A stretch of DNA of 64,000 nucleotides, taken from assembly GCA_023055355.1 (NCBI GenBank), contig JALJCS010000002.1:90421001-90485000 (forward strand), read 5' to 3'. The notes under the pieces are model-generated. The model was not told the origin of the DNA, made no database searches, and worked only from the letters and a program-made list of their open reading frames with translations. How positions within the stretch are numbered: position 1 is the first letter of the stretch; every line of letters begins with the position of its first letter. Made by a program: the position numbers and the translations under genes. The DNA is from Agelaius tricolor (lineage: Eukaryota; Chordata; Aves; Passeriformes; Icteridae). Positions 38,190 through 47,975 of the stretch are shown in pieces.

Positions 38190-38832
38190 TCCACAAAGAA
38201 GCTCCACGTGACTGGCAATGTGTGCTCTCAGCCCAGAAAACCATCTGCATCCTGGGCTGAACAAAAGATCTGGGCCCAGCAGGTCAAAGGAGGGGATTCT
38301 CCCCCTCTTTCTACTCTTTGAAATCCCATCTGCATCTGCTGCATCCAATTCTGGGGTGTCCAACACAAGAAAAGCATTGACCTGTTGGAACAAATCCAGA
38401 TGAGGCCACAAAGATGATCAGGGGGATGGATACCTCTGCTCTGGAAACAGGCTGGGAAAGATTGCTCAGCCTGGAGAAGAAAAGCTCTGGGAAGTTCTTA
38501 GAACACCTTCCAGTACCTAAAGGTGCCACAAGAGAGCTTCAGAGGCACTTTTTAAAGAGCATGGAGTGACAGGATGAGGGAAAACGGCTTCAAAGTGAAG
38601 TAGATTTAGATTAGACATTGGTAAGAAATTCTTCACTAAAAGGGAGGTGAGGTCCTGGCACAGGCTGTCCAGAGGAGCTGTGGATGCCTCATTCCTGGAA
38701 GTGTTCAAGGCCAGGCTGGGTGGATCCTTGAGCAGCCTGGGACAGTGGAAGGTGGCCCTGTCCACCACAAGGAGGTTGGAACTGGATGATCTTCAGGTTC
38801 CCTTCTAAACCAAGCTAGTTTATTATTCTACT
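38190..38832 (+). mobile_element. CR1 LINE, 3' ~640 bp
   Basis: One of the longer CR1 3' copies, on the + strand. Recognisable landmarks in order are 'ggcaatgtgtgctctcagcc' and 'catcctgggctg', a 'cattgacctgttggaacaa' block, 'gaggccacaaagatgatcag', 'ctcagcctggagaagaaaag', 'gtgacaggatgaggg', 'tttagattagacattgg', 'ctggaagtgttcaaggccag', 'ggaggttggaactggatgat' and a decayed tail 'attattctacta'. The 119-codon open frame on the minus strand at 38052-38411 is a shadow. Confidence 0.94.
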
Positions 38833-40457
38833 AAGAGACACCAGACCATTTTACAAATTCTAGTCTTAAATTCAATGTTTAAAATGCTTTTGAATATTTG
38901 AAAATTATCTGAAAAGACCTGTACAGAAACATAAGTGTTTAAGTACCATACCTAGTTGAATCCTGGCCATTAGTAGAAGTGCACATCTGTTTTTCAACAA
39001 TTTTTTAAATCATAATTTACCAGTGTGGTAGGCAAAATTGTTCACAAGAGATGGTAATTTTAAAAGCTCCTCCTACTAAGGACAACTTTAGCATGGTTGA
39101 AATGTAAGTTTTCTAAGGACAAGGTTCTGGTTTTCAGTCTGATTTTTTTTTAACTTTAAATTTTATTTTGCTAGTAGAAAAAATTTTCCCATGAAATGAA
39201 ACTGAGAAAAGAAAAAAACATTTAATTATATGATTACCTCAATTCAAAGCTTCTGCTTTTTATATTTTAGACAGATATATATATGAAGTTTTGCCTCAGT
39301 ATGTGTATTTTAACCAGGCATTTTTCATAGTTCACAAAACTACTTCCAGTCCTCCTTATATTCCTTGAAGATATAAAAGAAATATTGCCATCCCCTTTTT
39401 ATTTGCATGGATTTGACTGATATTGTCAGTAGATACAAAGTTAATTTCTGCTTACAGTAAATGAGAAATGCTGACCATCTTAAAAGCTGACTTATTCTTC
39501 ATCAAACCTTTATTATTCATACACTTCTTCAATGTCATGAAGTAGCAGTGATATTTTAAAATTTTTATATTTTTATATATTAGCATTTTTCTGTTGTTGT
39601 TCTGAAAGACATGAGCAGGGAATGGATCAATTTTTAACTTGGTCAAGTTTATCAGTGCATGGTAGCATATCCTGAGGAATAAGTTTGCCTCCATAGCTGA
39701 AGAAAGGAATTTTTATAAAAGCTTTTTATCAAGACCAAAAAGATAAAAGTTTAAGGCTTACACTTTCTCCTTCTATTAAAGTTAAAATGAAGAAAAATTA
39801 TGGTTTTCTCTAAAAATTGATATAATTTTTTGTAATACCCACATCCCTTAATTCACTGATTAAATATAATTTATGGGGAGTGTAGTAATTGTTTTGGATC
39901 TTCTCTTCTTATTTTTAAGTGGAAGTAAAATAAGGTGGTTGAAACCAAAATAAAACGTCTGATTTATGGTCCCTGTCAGATTTAGATAGAGCGTCTGAAG
40001 AGGTCATCTTTCAAGGTGTCTGCCAAGCCATTCCAACTGTGTTTGCCACATCAGAGCAGTATATGCAGAGACCAAGTAGGGATTGAAGTTTGCAAACCGG
40101 GAAAACCCAAACATATACTGACTTTTGTTTGCATTATTTTTTTGGTGGAAAGGACAGCCCCAGCTGTAAGACATTTCATTTTAGTTCCTTTTATTTTATT
40201 CTTCATCACTTTGTCTTCTTAAACGAAATCTCAGATCCCATTAATAAACAGATTTATCTACATAGATGAAACCAAAATGTGCATTCTGGAAAATTGCACC
40301 ATTTCTCTTCCACTTCAGCACTTCAGCACTTCAGCACTTCAGCTCTGTGAGCTGCTGTTACAGTTCATTGTCCCACACCATATCCTGCTACATGATTACA
40401 GAAATATGTTAAACATATCACAAGAAACTATTAGCTTTTCAATTTTTACATGGCTTC
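38833..40457. other. unique AT-rich noncoding DNA
   Basis: No gene recognised; strongly AT-rich with scattered TA runs (near 39280 and 39560). Confidence 0.6.
40311..40342. repeat. (CACTTCAG)4 tandem repeat
   Basis: Four exact 8-bp copies of cacttcag in 32 bases. This is a clean short tandem repeat with no interruptions. Confidence 0.96.
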
Positions 40458-40508
40458 TTCTTGATGATATTGGAGGTCTTTTCAAACCTAAATAACTCTA
40501 TGATTCTA
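40458..40508 (+). mobile_element. CR1 LINE, extreme 3' tip
   Basis: Only ~50 bp: 'cttgatgatattggaggtc' plus 'ttttcaaacctaaataac' and one ctatgattcta tail unit. It matches the CR1 terminal block but is too short to classify. Confidence 0.7.
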
Positions 40509-41615
40509 CAATCTCTTTCTCCAAAATCTATTCTTGTTTGCTGCCTTGAAAATTTAAGAGGAGGTTGGTATTTCCCACTCCTTAAGCATGCCACTGGCTG
40601 TTTCATGGCAATCCCTGATGGGAAATAGGGTGGATAATGTATATATGGCCATTTTGAGCAGACCAGACTGCTGTTGCACCCAGCACTAGGGAGGGAGCAA
40701 GGAGAACAAGACAGCAAACAGTCGATGTCTAGCAGAGACAAGCTGAAATTAGTCTGTAAAAAGACAGCTTAATGCAATAGCAGAGGCCTTCCTGATAACA
40801 CATTAGAGGGTTGTTAGACCAATCTTTCTCTCATTAGCTCATTCTCTGTGGTTTGACACATAACTTAAGACCCCACAAGTTAAACGGGCTGAAGCGACAA
40901 CAGAGTCCTGCCATGTACAGTTATTTCCCTATGCATGGAGCAATTAGGAAACACTAATGAGCATCCCAGGAGGATCCCCTGAAGAGCCTCACTGCTGAAT
41001 GTCATATGAACAGCAGCAAAGAACAGTGGGAAATGATGCTTAGAAATGTTTATAAACTTGATTGTGCCTTGCTGCTAGTTTAACCTGTAACTGCAGTGCA
41101 GTAAGCCCTGCCAGGTTGTGATTTCCCTGAAGGAGCAAGACCCAGTATAAATCTGGATAACAAAGAAAGTTTGGATGAACTATTATGCCTCATCCTGCTT
41201 GTGGGAGTAACAATAAAGCAAAGGGAAATTGAATCAGGGATTTGGGCAATAATCTATTCAATTTTGTATACATTAGTGAAATCAAGGCTGGGCCCTGAGA
41301 GGTATAAAAAAGTGAAGCTGATGGGCAGCTGGTTGAGGCTAGGTCAGTGTGGTATTGCTGGGCAATGGTAGAAAAGGAGCAATGCAGGTTAATCACACAG
41401 CCTGGCTTTAGACTTCTAGTTGGAGTCCTAAGAAAAAAACCTCTCAGGGGGGATTCAGAGCTTAGTTTTCTCCACTGGCTGTATTAAAAGCTTATCAACC
41501 AAACTTAGATACAAAAATTATCTGCAAAAAATAAGAATACCCACTTCATTCATGCTATTCTGCCTCAGTTAACAGAATAATTAGCTATTGAAATAACCAT
41601 GAAGCTGTTTCTTCT
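40509..41615. other. unique noncoding DNA
   Basis: No gene or transposon recognised. It is less AT-biased than its surroundings around 40860-41150. Confidence 0.6.
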
Positions 41616-41633
41616 ATCATATCATAGAGTCAT
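41616..41633 (-). mobile_element. CR1 tail remnant left of nested LTRs
   Basis: 'atcatatcatagagtcat' is the reverse complement of the ATTCTATG-type CR1 tail. It is separated from its CR1 body (43080-43525) by the LTR insertion that starts at 41634. Taken alone it would be too short to call; the matching body beyond the LTR makes it credible. Confidence 0.7.
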
Positions 41634-42065
41634 TGTACCGGGTCTGGCTGAACTGAAGCTCATTTCCCCATGGCCCCCAGAGTGTTCTGCTGGGTATTGG
41701 TGTCTACAAAGGTGTTGGTAACATCCCAGAGTTTTGGCTCCTGCTGACCAGAGCTGGCACAGCACCAGCACTTTCTGTAATACACCCTCCCATCAGTAGG
41801 GTGCGGCAAGATCCTGGGAGGGGACGCAGCCAAATTAACCCAAGGGATATTCCATACCATAGGATGTATGGAATATAGGAGAGGAGAAAACTAAGGAAAG
41901 GAGAAGGAAACGGGGGCATTCATTATTTGTAAAGTTCAGCTTCCTGAGCAGCCCTTGCCTGTGCTTCCCAGGAAGTGGCTGATGGGAAGTAGAGAATAAA
42001 CCTTGAGTTTTTTCTCTTTGCTTTTGCTCACACAAACTTTGCTTAGCAAACTACTTTTGTCAGCC
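41634..42065 (+). mobile_element. ERVL-like solo LTR, left part
   Basis: Starts TGTACCGGGTCTGGCTG and carries hallmarks I recognise from avian ERVL-type LTRs: 'gttttggctcctgctgacc', 'gagctggcacagcaccag', 'cctgggaggggacgcagcc' and 'aagggatattccatacc', then 'ccaggaagtggctgatggga' and an AATAAA near 41995. It breaks at about 42065 where a second LTR is inserted and continues at 42967. The flanking five-base duplications lie in the CR1 tail (gtcat at 41629-41633, atcag at 43080-43084), each one change from atcat. No retroviral coding sequence is present. Confidence 0.85.
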
Positions 42066-42966
42066 TGTGAGAGACTGAAATGTTAGTGGTTAATGACTCA
42101 AAATGAATACTCCTTTGTGGAGGCAGCTTTGCTGAGGCCAAGTTTGCACCTCCTGAGGGGGAGATGAGTTTTTGGATGTTTGGTGATAAAACCTCTGGTC
42201 CACACAAGGCAGAGGGGGAGAACACCCATCACTGGAGGCTGCAGTCCAAGCTTTGAGCCAGGTAAGAGGCAGACCCTGTGACATGGGATAGTGCTTTTCA
42301 TCATACCAATCATACTCCCTTACACAGCCCTTGCTCCCCAGGAAGGTCACTTCACACAGGATATTCACATTCACATGTAGGCCTGAGGGTGTTCATCCCG
42401 TCTAATGGGGCATAACTCATGGACATGAGACACTGACATGACCTAGAAGGAGTCATAAACCATCAAAGACTCCCAAAGTGCCCCAAGACTCATATCTGAG
42501 GAATGAAAGGTACCATACCCCCCCACCCACCCCAACAGGGTGGTACCTGGGCAATCCCACCAAGCCTGAACCTATATTGAAAGGTTTAACTTGGTCTCAT
42601 GGACTTTCCCCACTCCCAATGGACCACCATCACTCCACAACAATCAGGCCTCATTGTGGGATCCACGCATGGTGGTAACTTTCTACTTTTATCCTTTCTT
42701 TCTCTTTCTTTCTTTTCCCTCATATATTTTCTTAAGTGATATTTTTATGCTTTTATGTTGCTATATTGCTATAGATACTAATAATAACAACCAAAATGGC
42801 TGCGTACCTGCTTTCTATTGTAACCAAATTATTCTAGACTAAACTGTACATATAAAAATATATATGTATCCACAAACACTGATCATTCAGTGCTCTGTCA
42901 CTCTGCTGCAAGAGAGATATTAACAACAGCCTGGGTCGCCCTTGCCTTCAGGGGTGGGTCACAACA
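42066..42966 (+). mobile_element. second solo LTR (~0.9 kb) nested in the ERVL-like LTR
   Basis: Begins TGTGAGAGAC and ends CACAACA. It interrupts the ERVL-like LTR at the same consensus point on both sides: cagcc (42061-42065) and caaaa (42967-42971) both align to the caacc expected there, which reads as a decayed five-base duplication. Inside are a C-rich tract near 42517-42535, a pyrimidine tract at 42686-42720, and the conserved-looking blocks 'ttcatcccgtctaatggggc' and 'ccaaaatggctgcgtacctg' that I associate with a passerine LTR. The length is long for an LTR; an alternative is that the LTR proper starts near 42376-42384 and the left ~310 bp is other inserted sequence. No internal viral genes are present. 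Confidence 0.7.
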
Positions 42967-43079
42967 CAAAAGTGAGTTGTTGCCATTATTATTATTTTCT
43001 CTCCCTTGTCCTGCTGGGAAGGGGGGTGATTGAGCAGTTTGGTGGGCACCTGTCATCCAGCCAAGGTCAACCCACCACA
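42967..43079 (+). mobile_element. ERVL-like solo LTR, right part
   Basis: This is the missing 3' end of the LTR that starts at 41634: 'tgagttgttgcc', a 'ttctctcccttgtcctgctg' block, a short G run with 'gtgattgagcagtttggtgg', 'catccagccaagg' and the terminus 'tcaacccaccaca', matching the gttaaaccacgaca-type end of the family. Together the two parts give ~545 bp, a plausible full LTR length. Confidence 0.8.
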
Positions 43080-43525
43080 ATCAGAACCATAGAATGGTTT
43101 GGGTTGGAAGGAATCTTTAAAACCCAAATGCCCCCACCATGGGCAGGGACACCTTCCACTAGATCAAGTTGCTCAAAGCCCCACCCAGCCTGGTGTTGAA
43201 CAGTCCCAGAGATGAGGCATCCAAATTTCTCTGGGCAGCCTGTGCCAGGGCATCACAACACGTATAGTTCAGTTAAAGCGATAAATTTCTGTCCAATACC
43301 TGATCTAAACCTGCCTTCCTTCAGCTCAAGGTCATTCTCCCTCGTCCTATCACTACATGTCCTCAGGAAAAGTCCTTCCCCAGCCTTTTTGGAGGCCCCC
43401 ATTAGGTTCTGGATGGTTGTCTAAGTTCTCCCTGTAGCCCTTGTTTCTCCAGCCCTAACTCTCTCAGACTGTCTCCGTGGTGGTGGCTTCCTCTGGATTC
43501 ATTCCAACAGGTCACCACAGTAGCT
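43080..43525 (-). mobile_element. CR1 LINE, minus strand, body right of nested LTRs
   Basis: Reverse-complement CR1 3' region: 'accatagaatggtttggg', 'catgggcagggacacc', 'ccactagatcaagttgctca', 'tgggcagcctgtgccagggc', 'cctgatctaaacctgccttc', 'cgtcctatcactacatgtcc', 'ttgtttctccagccctaact' and 'ctctggattcattccaacag'. The element's own 3' tail lies at 41616-41633, across the nested LTRs. Confidence 0.94.
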
Positions 43526-44144
43526 GAACATCCATGCTGCATTTACATTCCACCCCCCCCTTTTTTTTTCTTGAGGATACTGAAGGATACTTGCAGTTTT
43601 GAAAGGCAGACTTCTTTGAGGTACTATATGTGCTTAGATAAAGAATATGATTTGCATCTCCATTCATAAATCTAGATATTTATGTTGGATGGCTCCTTCT
43701 TACCACAAAAGACTAAAGTATTGTTAGTTTGGGGGTAAAGTGTATTGCAATGTAATTTTAAGACAAATTTAACTCACTGACATTTAAAAAAAAACTAACT
43801 TTGATTTGGTTAGAGAATATATGAAATGATAAGTAATAGTTTGTGACTGTGATTTGTGCAGTGAAAAAGAGCTGTAAAATCTAACAAATTCTTTCCAAGT
43901 ACGACGGAAATATCAGGGAGCCACAGAGAGTAATCATTTGTAATGAAGAAGATACATCAAAGCAACTTTATTTTTCTTTTTTTCTCCTTTATAAAATTAT
44001 TTGTGGCTTGAGCAGAAGCTGGTTATGTCTTATTTTTACTTTGGTAAGACTTCTGATGTGGGCTTAGTGGTTATTTTCACAAATAAGCCTGAGAAATCTG
44101 GACGAGATGAAACTGCCACAGAGTTGGTGGAAAGATAATTTGGA
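43526..44144. other. unique noncoding DNA
   Basis: Starts with a C-run/T-run tract (43552-43570); otherwise I see no feature. Confidence 0.6.
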
Positions 44145-44930
44145 AGCTGTACTCAGGGATTATTTGTCAGTGGTTCATAGTCAAAACAGAGGGAAGTGCT
44201 GGGCAGGATCCAACAGGCGTCTGCCTTCATTTTGGAGCTCTTCAATACTTTTGCTAATGATCCAGATGATGGAATGCAAAGTGTACTTATTAAATCTGCA
44301 GGTGACAACAAGCTTCAAGAAGTTCAGGAACAAGACTGGAATTCAAAATTATGCTGAGACACAGGAGATATGGTTGGAAAAACTGCACTGAAATTCATTA
44401 GGGACTCATGCAAAAAATAACACTTCACAGGCATAATCAGCTGTAAAAAATCAGAATGGGGACCAGCTGCTTGAGCAGCCGTTACACAGAGAAGTGTTTA
44501 GAAGTTACAGTGGGTCATAAGTGAACAATCATCCCCCTCCAACCCCCTCCCACCATCATGGCTGTAAAACCAGTAGCATAACCTTCAGTCCCATATGCTG
44601 TTATCCCTTCAATTTATTCAGCACTGGGGAGGCAGCTTCTAGAGCAACACATCAGAGAGAGCTGTGGACAGAAGCCAGAGGACAGGAGTGAGAGTGATCA
44701 CATATCTGAAAAAAATTATATTTTAGGAAAGACTGAAAAAAAATCAAACCATTCAGCCAAAAGAGGAAAAGACTGGAAGCATACTGGTAACAGCCTTCAT
44801 GTAGGCAATGTGCTGCTGAAAACAGGAAAGAAATATCTTTGTAGGACATGATAAGAAGTACCAACCTCTATTTTTTAAAAATTACATGTAGGTTTCAGGA
44901 CAAAACTTCTCAAAGCAGTGGAATGGGTTT
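44145..44930 (+). mobile_element. ancient CR1/L3-like LINE with decayed RT core
   Basis: A strongly diverged but long CR1 copy. In the + frame near 44238 it reads LFNTFANDPDDGM, followed by SAGDNKLQ where the CR1 reverse transcriptase has FADDTKLQ, so the catalytic DD pair has become GD. Downstream, 'gaagttacagtgggtcataa' (near 44505), 'ccatatgctgttatcccttc' with 'attcagcactggggagg' (44591), 'gagtgagagtgatcac' and 'aggaaagactgaaa', then 'aggacatgataagaag' and 'agcagtggaatgg' follow the order of the CR1 3' region. The extent of decay and the wording suggest an old CR1 lineage. It ends where another CR1 fragment abuts. Confidence 0.82.
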
Positions 44931-45005
44931 CACAGAGTCATAGGAATATTGGATTGAAAGGATCTCTGCAGGCCATTTAGTCCAATCTTCAGTTCAGCAA
45001 TGGAC
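44931..45005 (-). mobile_element. CR1 LINE 3' tip, minus strand
   Basis: 'cacagagtcataggaatatt' followed by 'ggatctctgcaggccattta' and 'gtccaatcttcagttcagca' is the reverse complement of a CR1 terminus. It directly abuts the older + strand copy and so probably inserted into its right part. The end at 45005 is approximate. Confidence 0.78.
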
Positions 45006-47422
45006 TTTTGCCACCATTAACTTTCCTGGAGGAGGTGTGGAGTCTTTATAACATAAGGAGCTTTAGTAGAGAAAGAAGCCAAAATGATGCACTCAGCCAA
45101 GGAATAGAGATCTCCATATTTCTGTATTTTTGTACTGACTGTTGTGTCTGCCAGCTGCCCCAGTTAACTGCTTGGAAGGGGACATGTTCAATTTCCCAAA
45201 TGTGTTAATGCTGAGAACTTACTTTTAAAGGAGATTTCTTTGGGAAGCTGACACTGTTTTTCTATGGAATCCTTCATAATTTAGCACCTTCAGCAGATAA
45301 TGGAATCTCCTTACCACATGGCCATTTTGAGGTGTTTGGTAAGATCAGGTATAACTTTCTGGTTTGAGTAAAGTCCAGAACCAGTTCTTTCACTACTGAG
45401 AAGAAAAAGCTGTGTGAGCAAAAATGGCTTTAGCAACTACCAGAATCTATTGCTACAAAACATTATGTTAGACCCCATTCCTGTTAAATCATCTCCCATA
45501 CATGGCATTGTTGGATCAAAAAATCATTTTTATGAAAGGAGATCACACCTGGACATTTTGGTCAGAATGAAAAAGTGAATATTCTGTGGTTTATCCTGTA
45601 ACAGTTTTTACATTCAATCATATTGTTGGAGGAGTAAATTAGGTCTCCAGGGGGTCCTAATCACTAGGCTACAGACTTATGCTGCCACTTGTGCTCTGCT
45701 GGGTTTCATGAATCTCAAATTATTTTGCTATCTAGTAGATTACTATCCTCAGGGGGGAGTAAGGAATGAGAAATATGCACAAATTCACTCATTCTTTCTC
45801 TCTGTTCTATATCTAGACAGTTAGAGTAGCTTATTCAGAAAATGAGAGAAGGAGGTATGAATCTGTACAGATAAAGTTGAATATCAAACTGCACTCTCCC
45901 ACCTCATAGGAGAGTCATTATATAAAATAAAGAAAGGCTCAAGGCAGAGAGAAGAAATGCATGCCATTCCAAACTTTTGCCTTGTGAGACATTCTGTGGG
46001 AATCTTTAATGCATCCCATTTTTCCAGGAAGGATCCTGATTAAGCAGAATAACCTGGGTAGAAAATATCACAGCCCTACCAGCACAGAAGCTCTCTGTGA
46101 AGCTGAAGAGGAACTTAGAGCAGCTAGAGAAATCTTGGGTAAATGTGTAAATTAAGTTCCTGTGGAATTAAATGCCTCCAAACCTAAAGTGAAACTTCTG
46201 AAGGTAAAGTTCCACTTCACCTTTTGTGGAGAATCAACACTTCATTTGCTTGGAATCTAACAATTATTGCATTTGGCAATTTGCAGAATTTTTGCTGAGA
46301 AAAGAGAAAAGGAAACCACTCCCTACTCATCTTCCCCAGACCACCCATGATTTGGCAGACCTATGATCCTCCCACAGACACAGCTTTTTGTATGAGCTCT
46401 GCAGGGTTTAGATATTGAGGCCCCAACTCATTTCACTGAAATCTTGTTACCGAACAAATCTAAATTAGTGCTATTATTGCTGTATAATTTCCATGTAGTT
46501 AATGCTGTGGGCAAAGCTTTACAGAAACCAGCTTAAATCTCCTGTGGTCTGAATGCCTTTCTGAGATGTTGTCATCCTCCTTGCTCTGATGACAGGATGA
46601 TTCTTGGGCAGAGAAGCAGAGAAATTTGGCCTGTTGTGTCCTGGGTGTAGTGGTGGGTCCAGCACTCAGTACCCACCACACTTTCAATCACACAGCATCA
46701 AAAGACTCAGGAAGTTTTAAAGATTCTTGAAGTGTTTGGGGTTTCTTTTGGTTCAGTGATGGGAATGATTCTTTTCAAACTCAAACTTATGTGAAACTAT
46801 CTGACTGATTTGAAGAGGTAACTAATTTGTTTGCTAATTGAACCACACATCCTGCTATTTTTGTGTATATACTTGAAAATTGTTCAAAATAAATCAAATA
46901 ATTTCTCTTATCTTTTTCACCTCTAGAAATCATTAACTTCTTTTTAGGTCATAACTCACAATGTCCTTTTATCAATCTCTTAAAATTAACAAAATTTATT
47001 CTAATAAGTAGTTCTCATTTTTATATTGTGCAGTGGGTGAATTTATAGCTATTGACACTTGTTAAAAAATAAGGATACCCTCCAAATATATAAATCTGGT
47101 TAAAAAACACAGTCTTATGATTGTTATTGTTTAAGAACCATATTTGCAATTCCTGATCAGTTAAACTTGGTAAGATATTTCTTTAGAATCCTATGGGAAT
47201 GCTTCAGTAAAATAAGATTCCAGAGAACCACACAGGAAGTCCAGCAAATCCAAATTAATCCCACCCTGCCAGCAGAAACATGGTCCCCTCTTACACATTT
47301 TACATTCCTAAGATAGACCTCAGGGACTGTAAGCCAAGCATAAAGAGCTAACTTACATGTGATAGTACAGGGGATACTGGAGAAATAAATAACTTTTAAA
47401 TTTTGAATGGATTGAATGGTGT
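45006..47422. other. unique noncoding DNA
   Basis: No gene, RNA gene or recognisable repeat. Confidence 0.6.
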
Positions 47423-47685
47423 GTACACAAGTGGTGATAGGACAAGGGACAATGGCCTTAAGCTGAAGAAGGGTAGATTTACATTAGGTGTTAAAACCAA
47501 AATTCTTTACTGTGGTGGTGGTGGTGGTGAGGCACTGGAACATACTGCCCAGAGTGGCTGTGGGCTCCCCAAGCCTGGAATTGTTCAAGGCCTGGTTGGA
47601 TGGGGCTCTGAGTAAGCTGCTCTAGTGGAAGGTGTCCCTTCCTATGTCTGGGGCTGGAACTCCATGATCTTTAAGGTGCAGAAAT
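47423..47685 (+). mobile_element. CR1 LINE 3' end
   Basis: Landmarks on the + strand: 'gtggtgataggacaaggg', 'caatggccttaagctgaag', 'tttacattaggtgttaa', 'gaggcactggaacatactgc', 'ttgttcaaggcctggttgga', 'tagtggaaggtgtcccttcc' and 'tgatctttaaggtgca'. The usual attctatg tail is missing; the element stops in the final block and meets the inverted CR1 piece at 47686. A (GTG)n run at 47511-47530 has arisen inside it. Confidence 0.92.
47511..47530. repeat. (TGG)n microsatellite within CR1
   Basis: Six tandem trinucleotides where CR1 normally has a short gtgagg stretch; it has grown inside the element. Confidence 0.9.
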
Positions 47686-47975
47686 GGCCTCATTAGGGCC
47701 AAGAGAGGGAAAGGAGCTCCTCCCTCAGCCTGCTGGCCACACTCTCCCCAGTGCAGCCCAGGACAGTATTGGCCCTCCTATGTGCCACTATTGTCCCTCC
47801 TAGTCACCAGAGCATTGCCAGCTCATGGCCAGCTGTCACCCACCCACGACTCCAAAGTCCTTCTCAGCAGAGCTGCTCTATTGCAGGTCAGCCCCCAACC
47901 TGTGCTGGTACTTGGAGTTTTTCTACTCAGGTACAGGACACAACACTTACCCATGATGCTTTGATTGAGTATTCC
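47686..47975 (-). mobile_element. CR1 LINE internal 3'-region fragment, inverted
   Basis: Reverse-complement CR1 from the region upstream of the terminal ~450 bp: 'cctcattagggccaagagag', 'cagcctgctggccacactc', 'gtgcagcccaggacagtatt', 'ttgccagctcatggcc', 'actccaaagtccttctcagc' and 'aacctgtgctggtacttgga'. It lacks its own 3' end, unlike a normal 5'-truncated CR1, and joins the tail end of the + strand copy at 47685. Both overlapping open frames here are shadows. Confidence 0.9.

Noticed and set aside
38052..38411. 119-codon open frame on the minus strand
   Set aside because: It is antisense to a CR1 copy; the matching CR1 landmarks are on the other strand.
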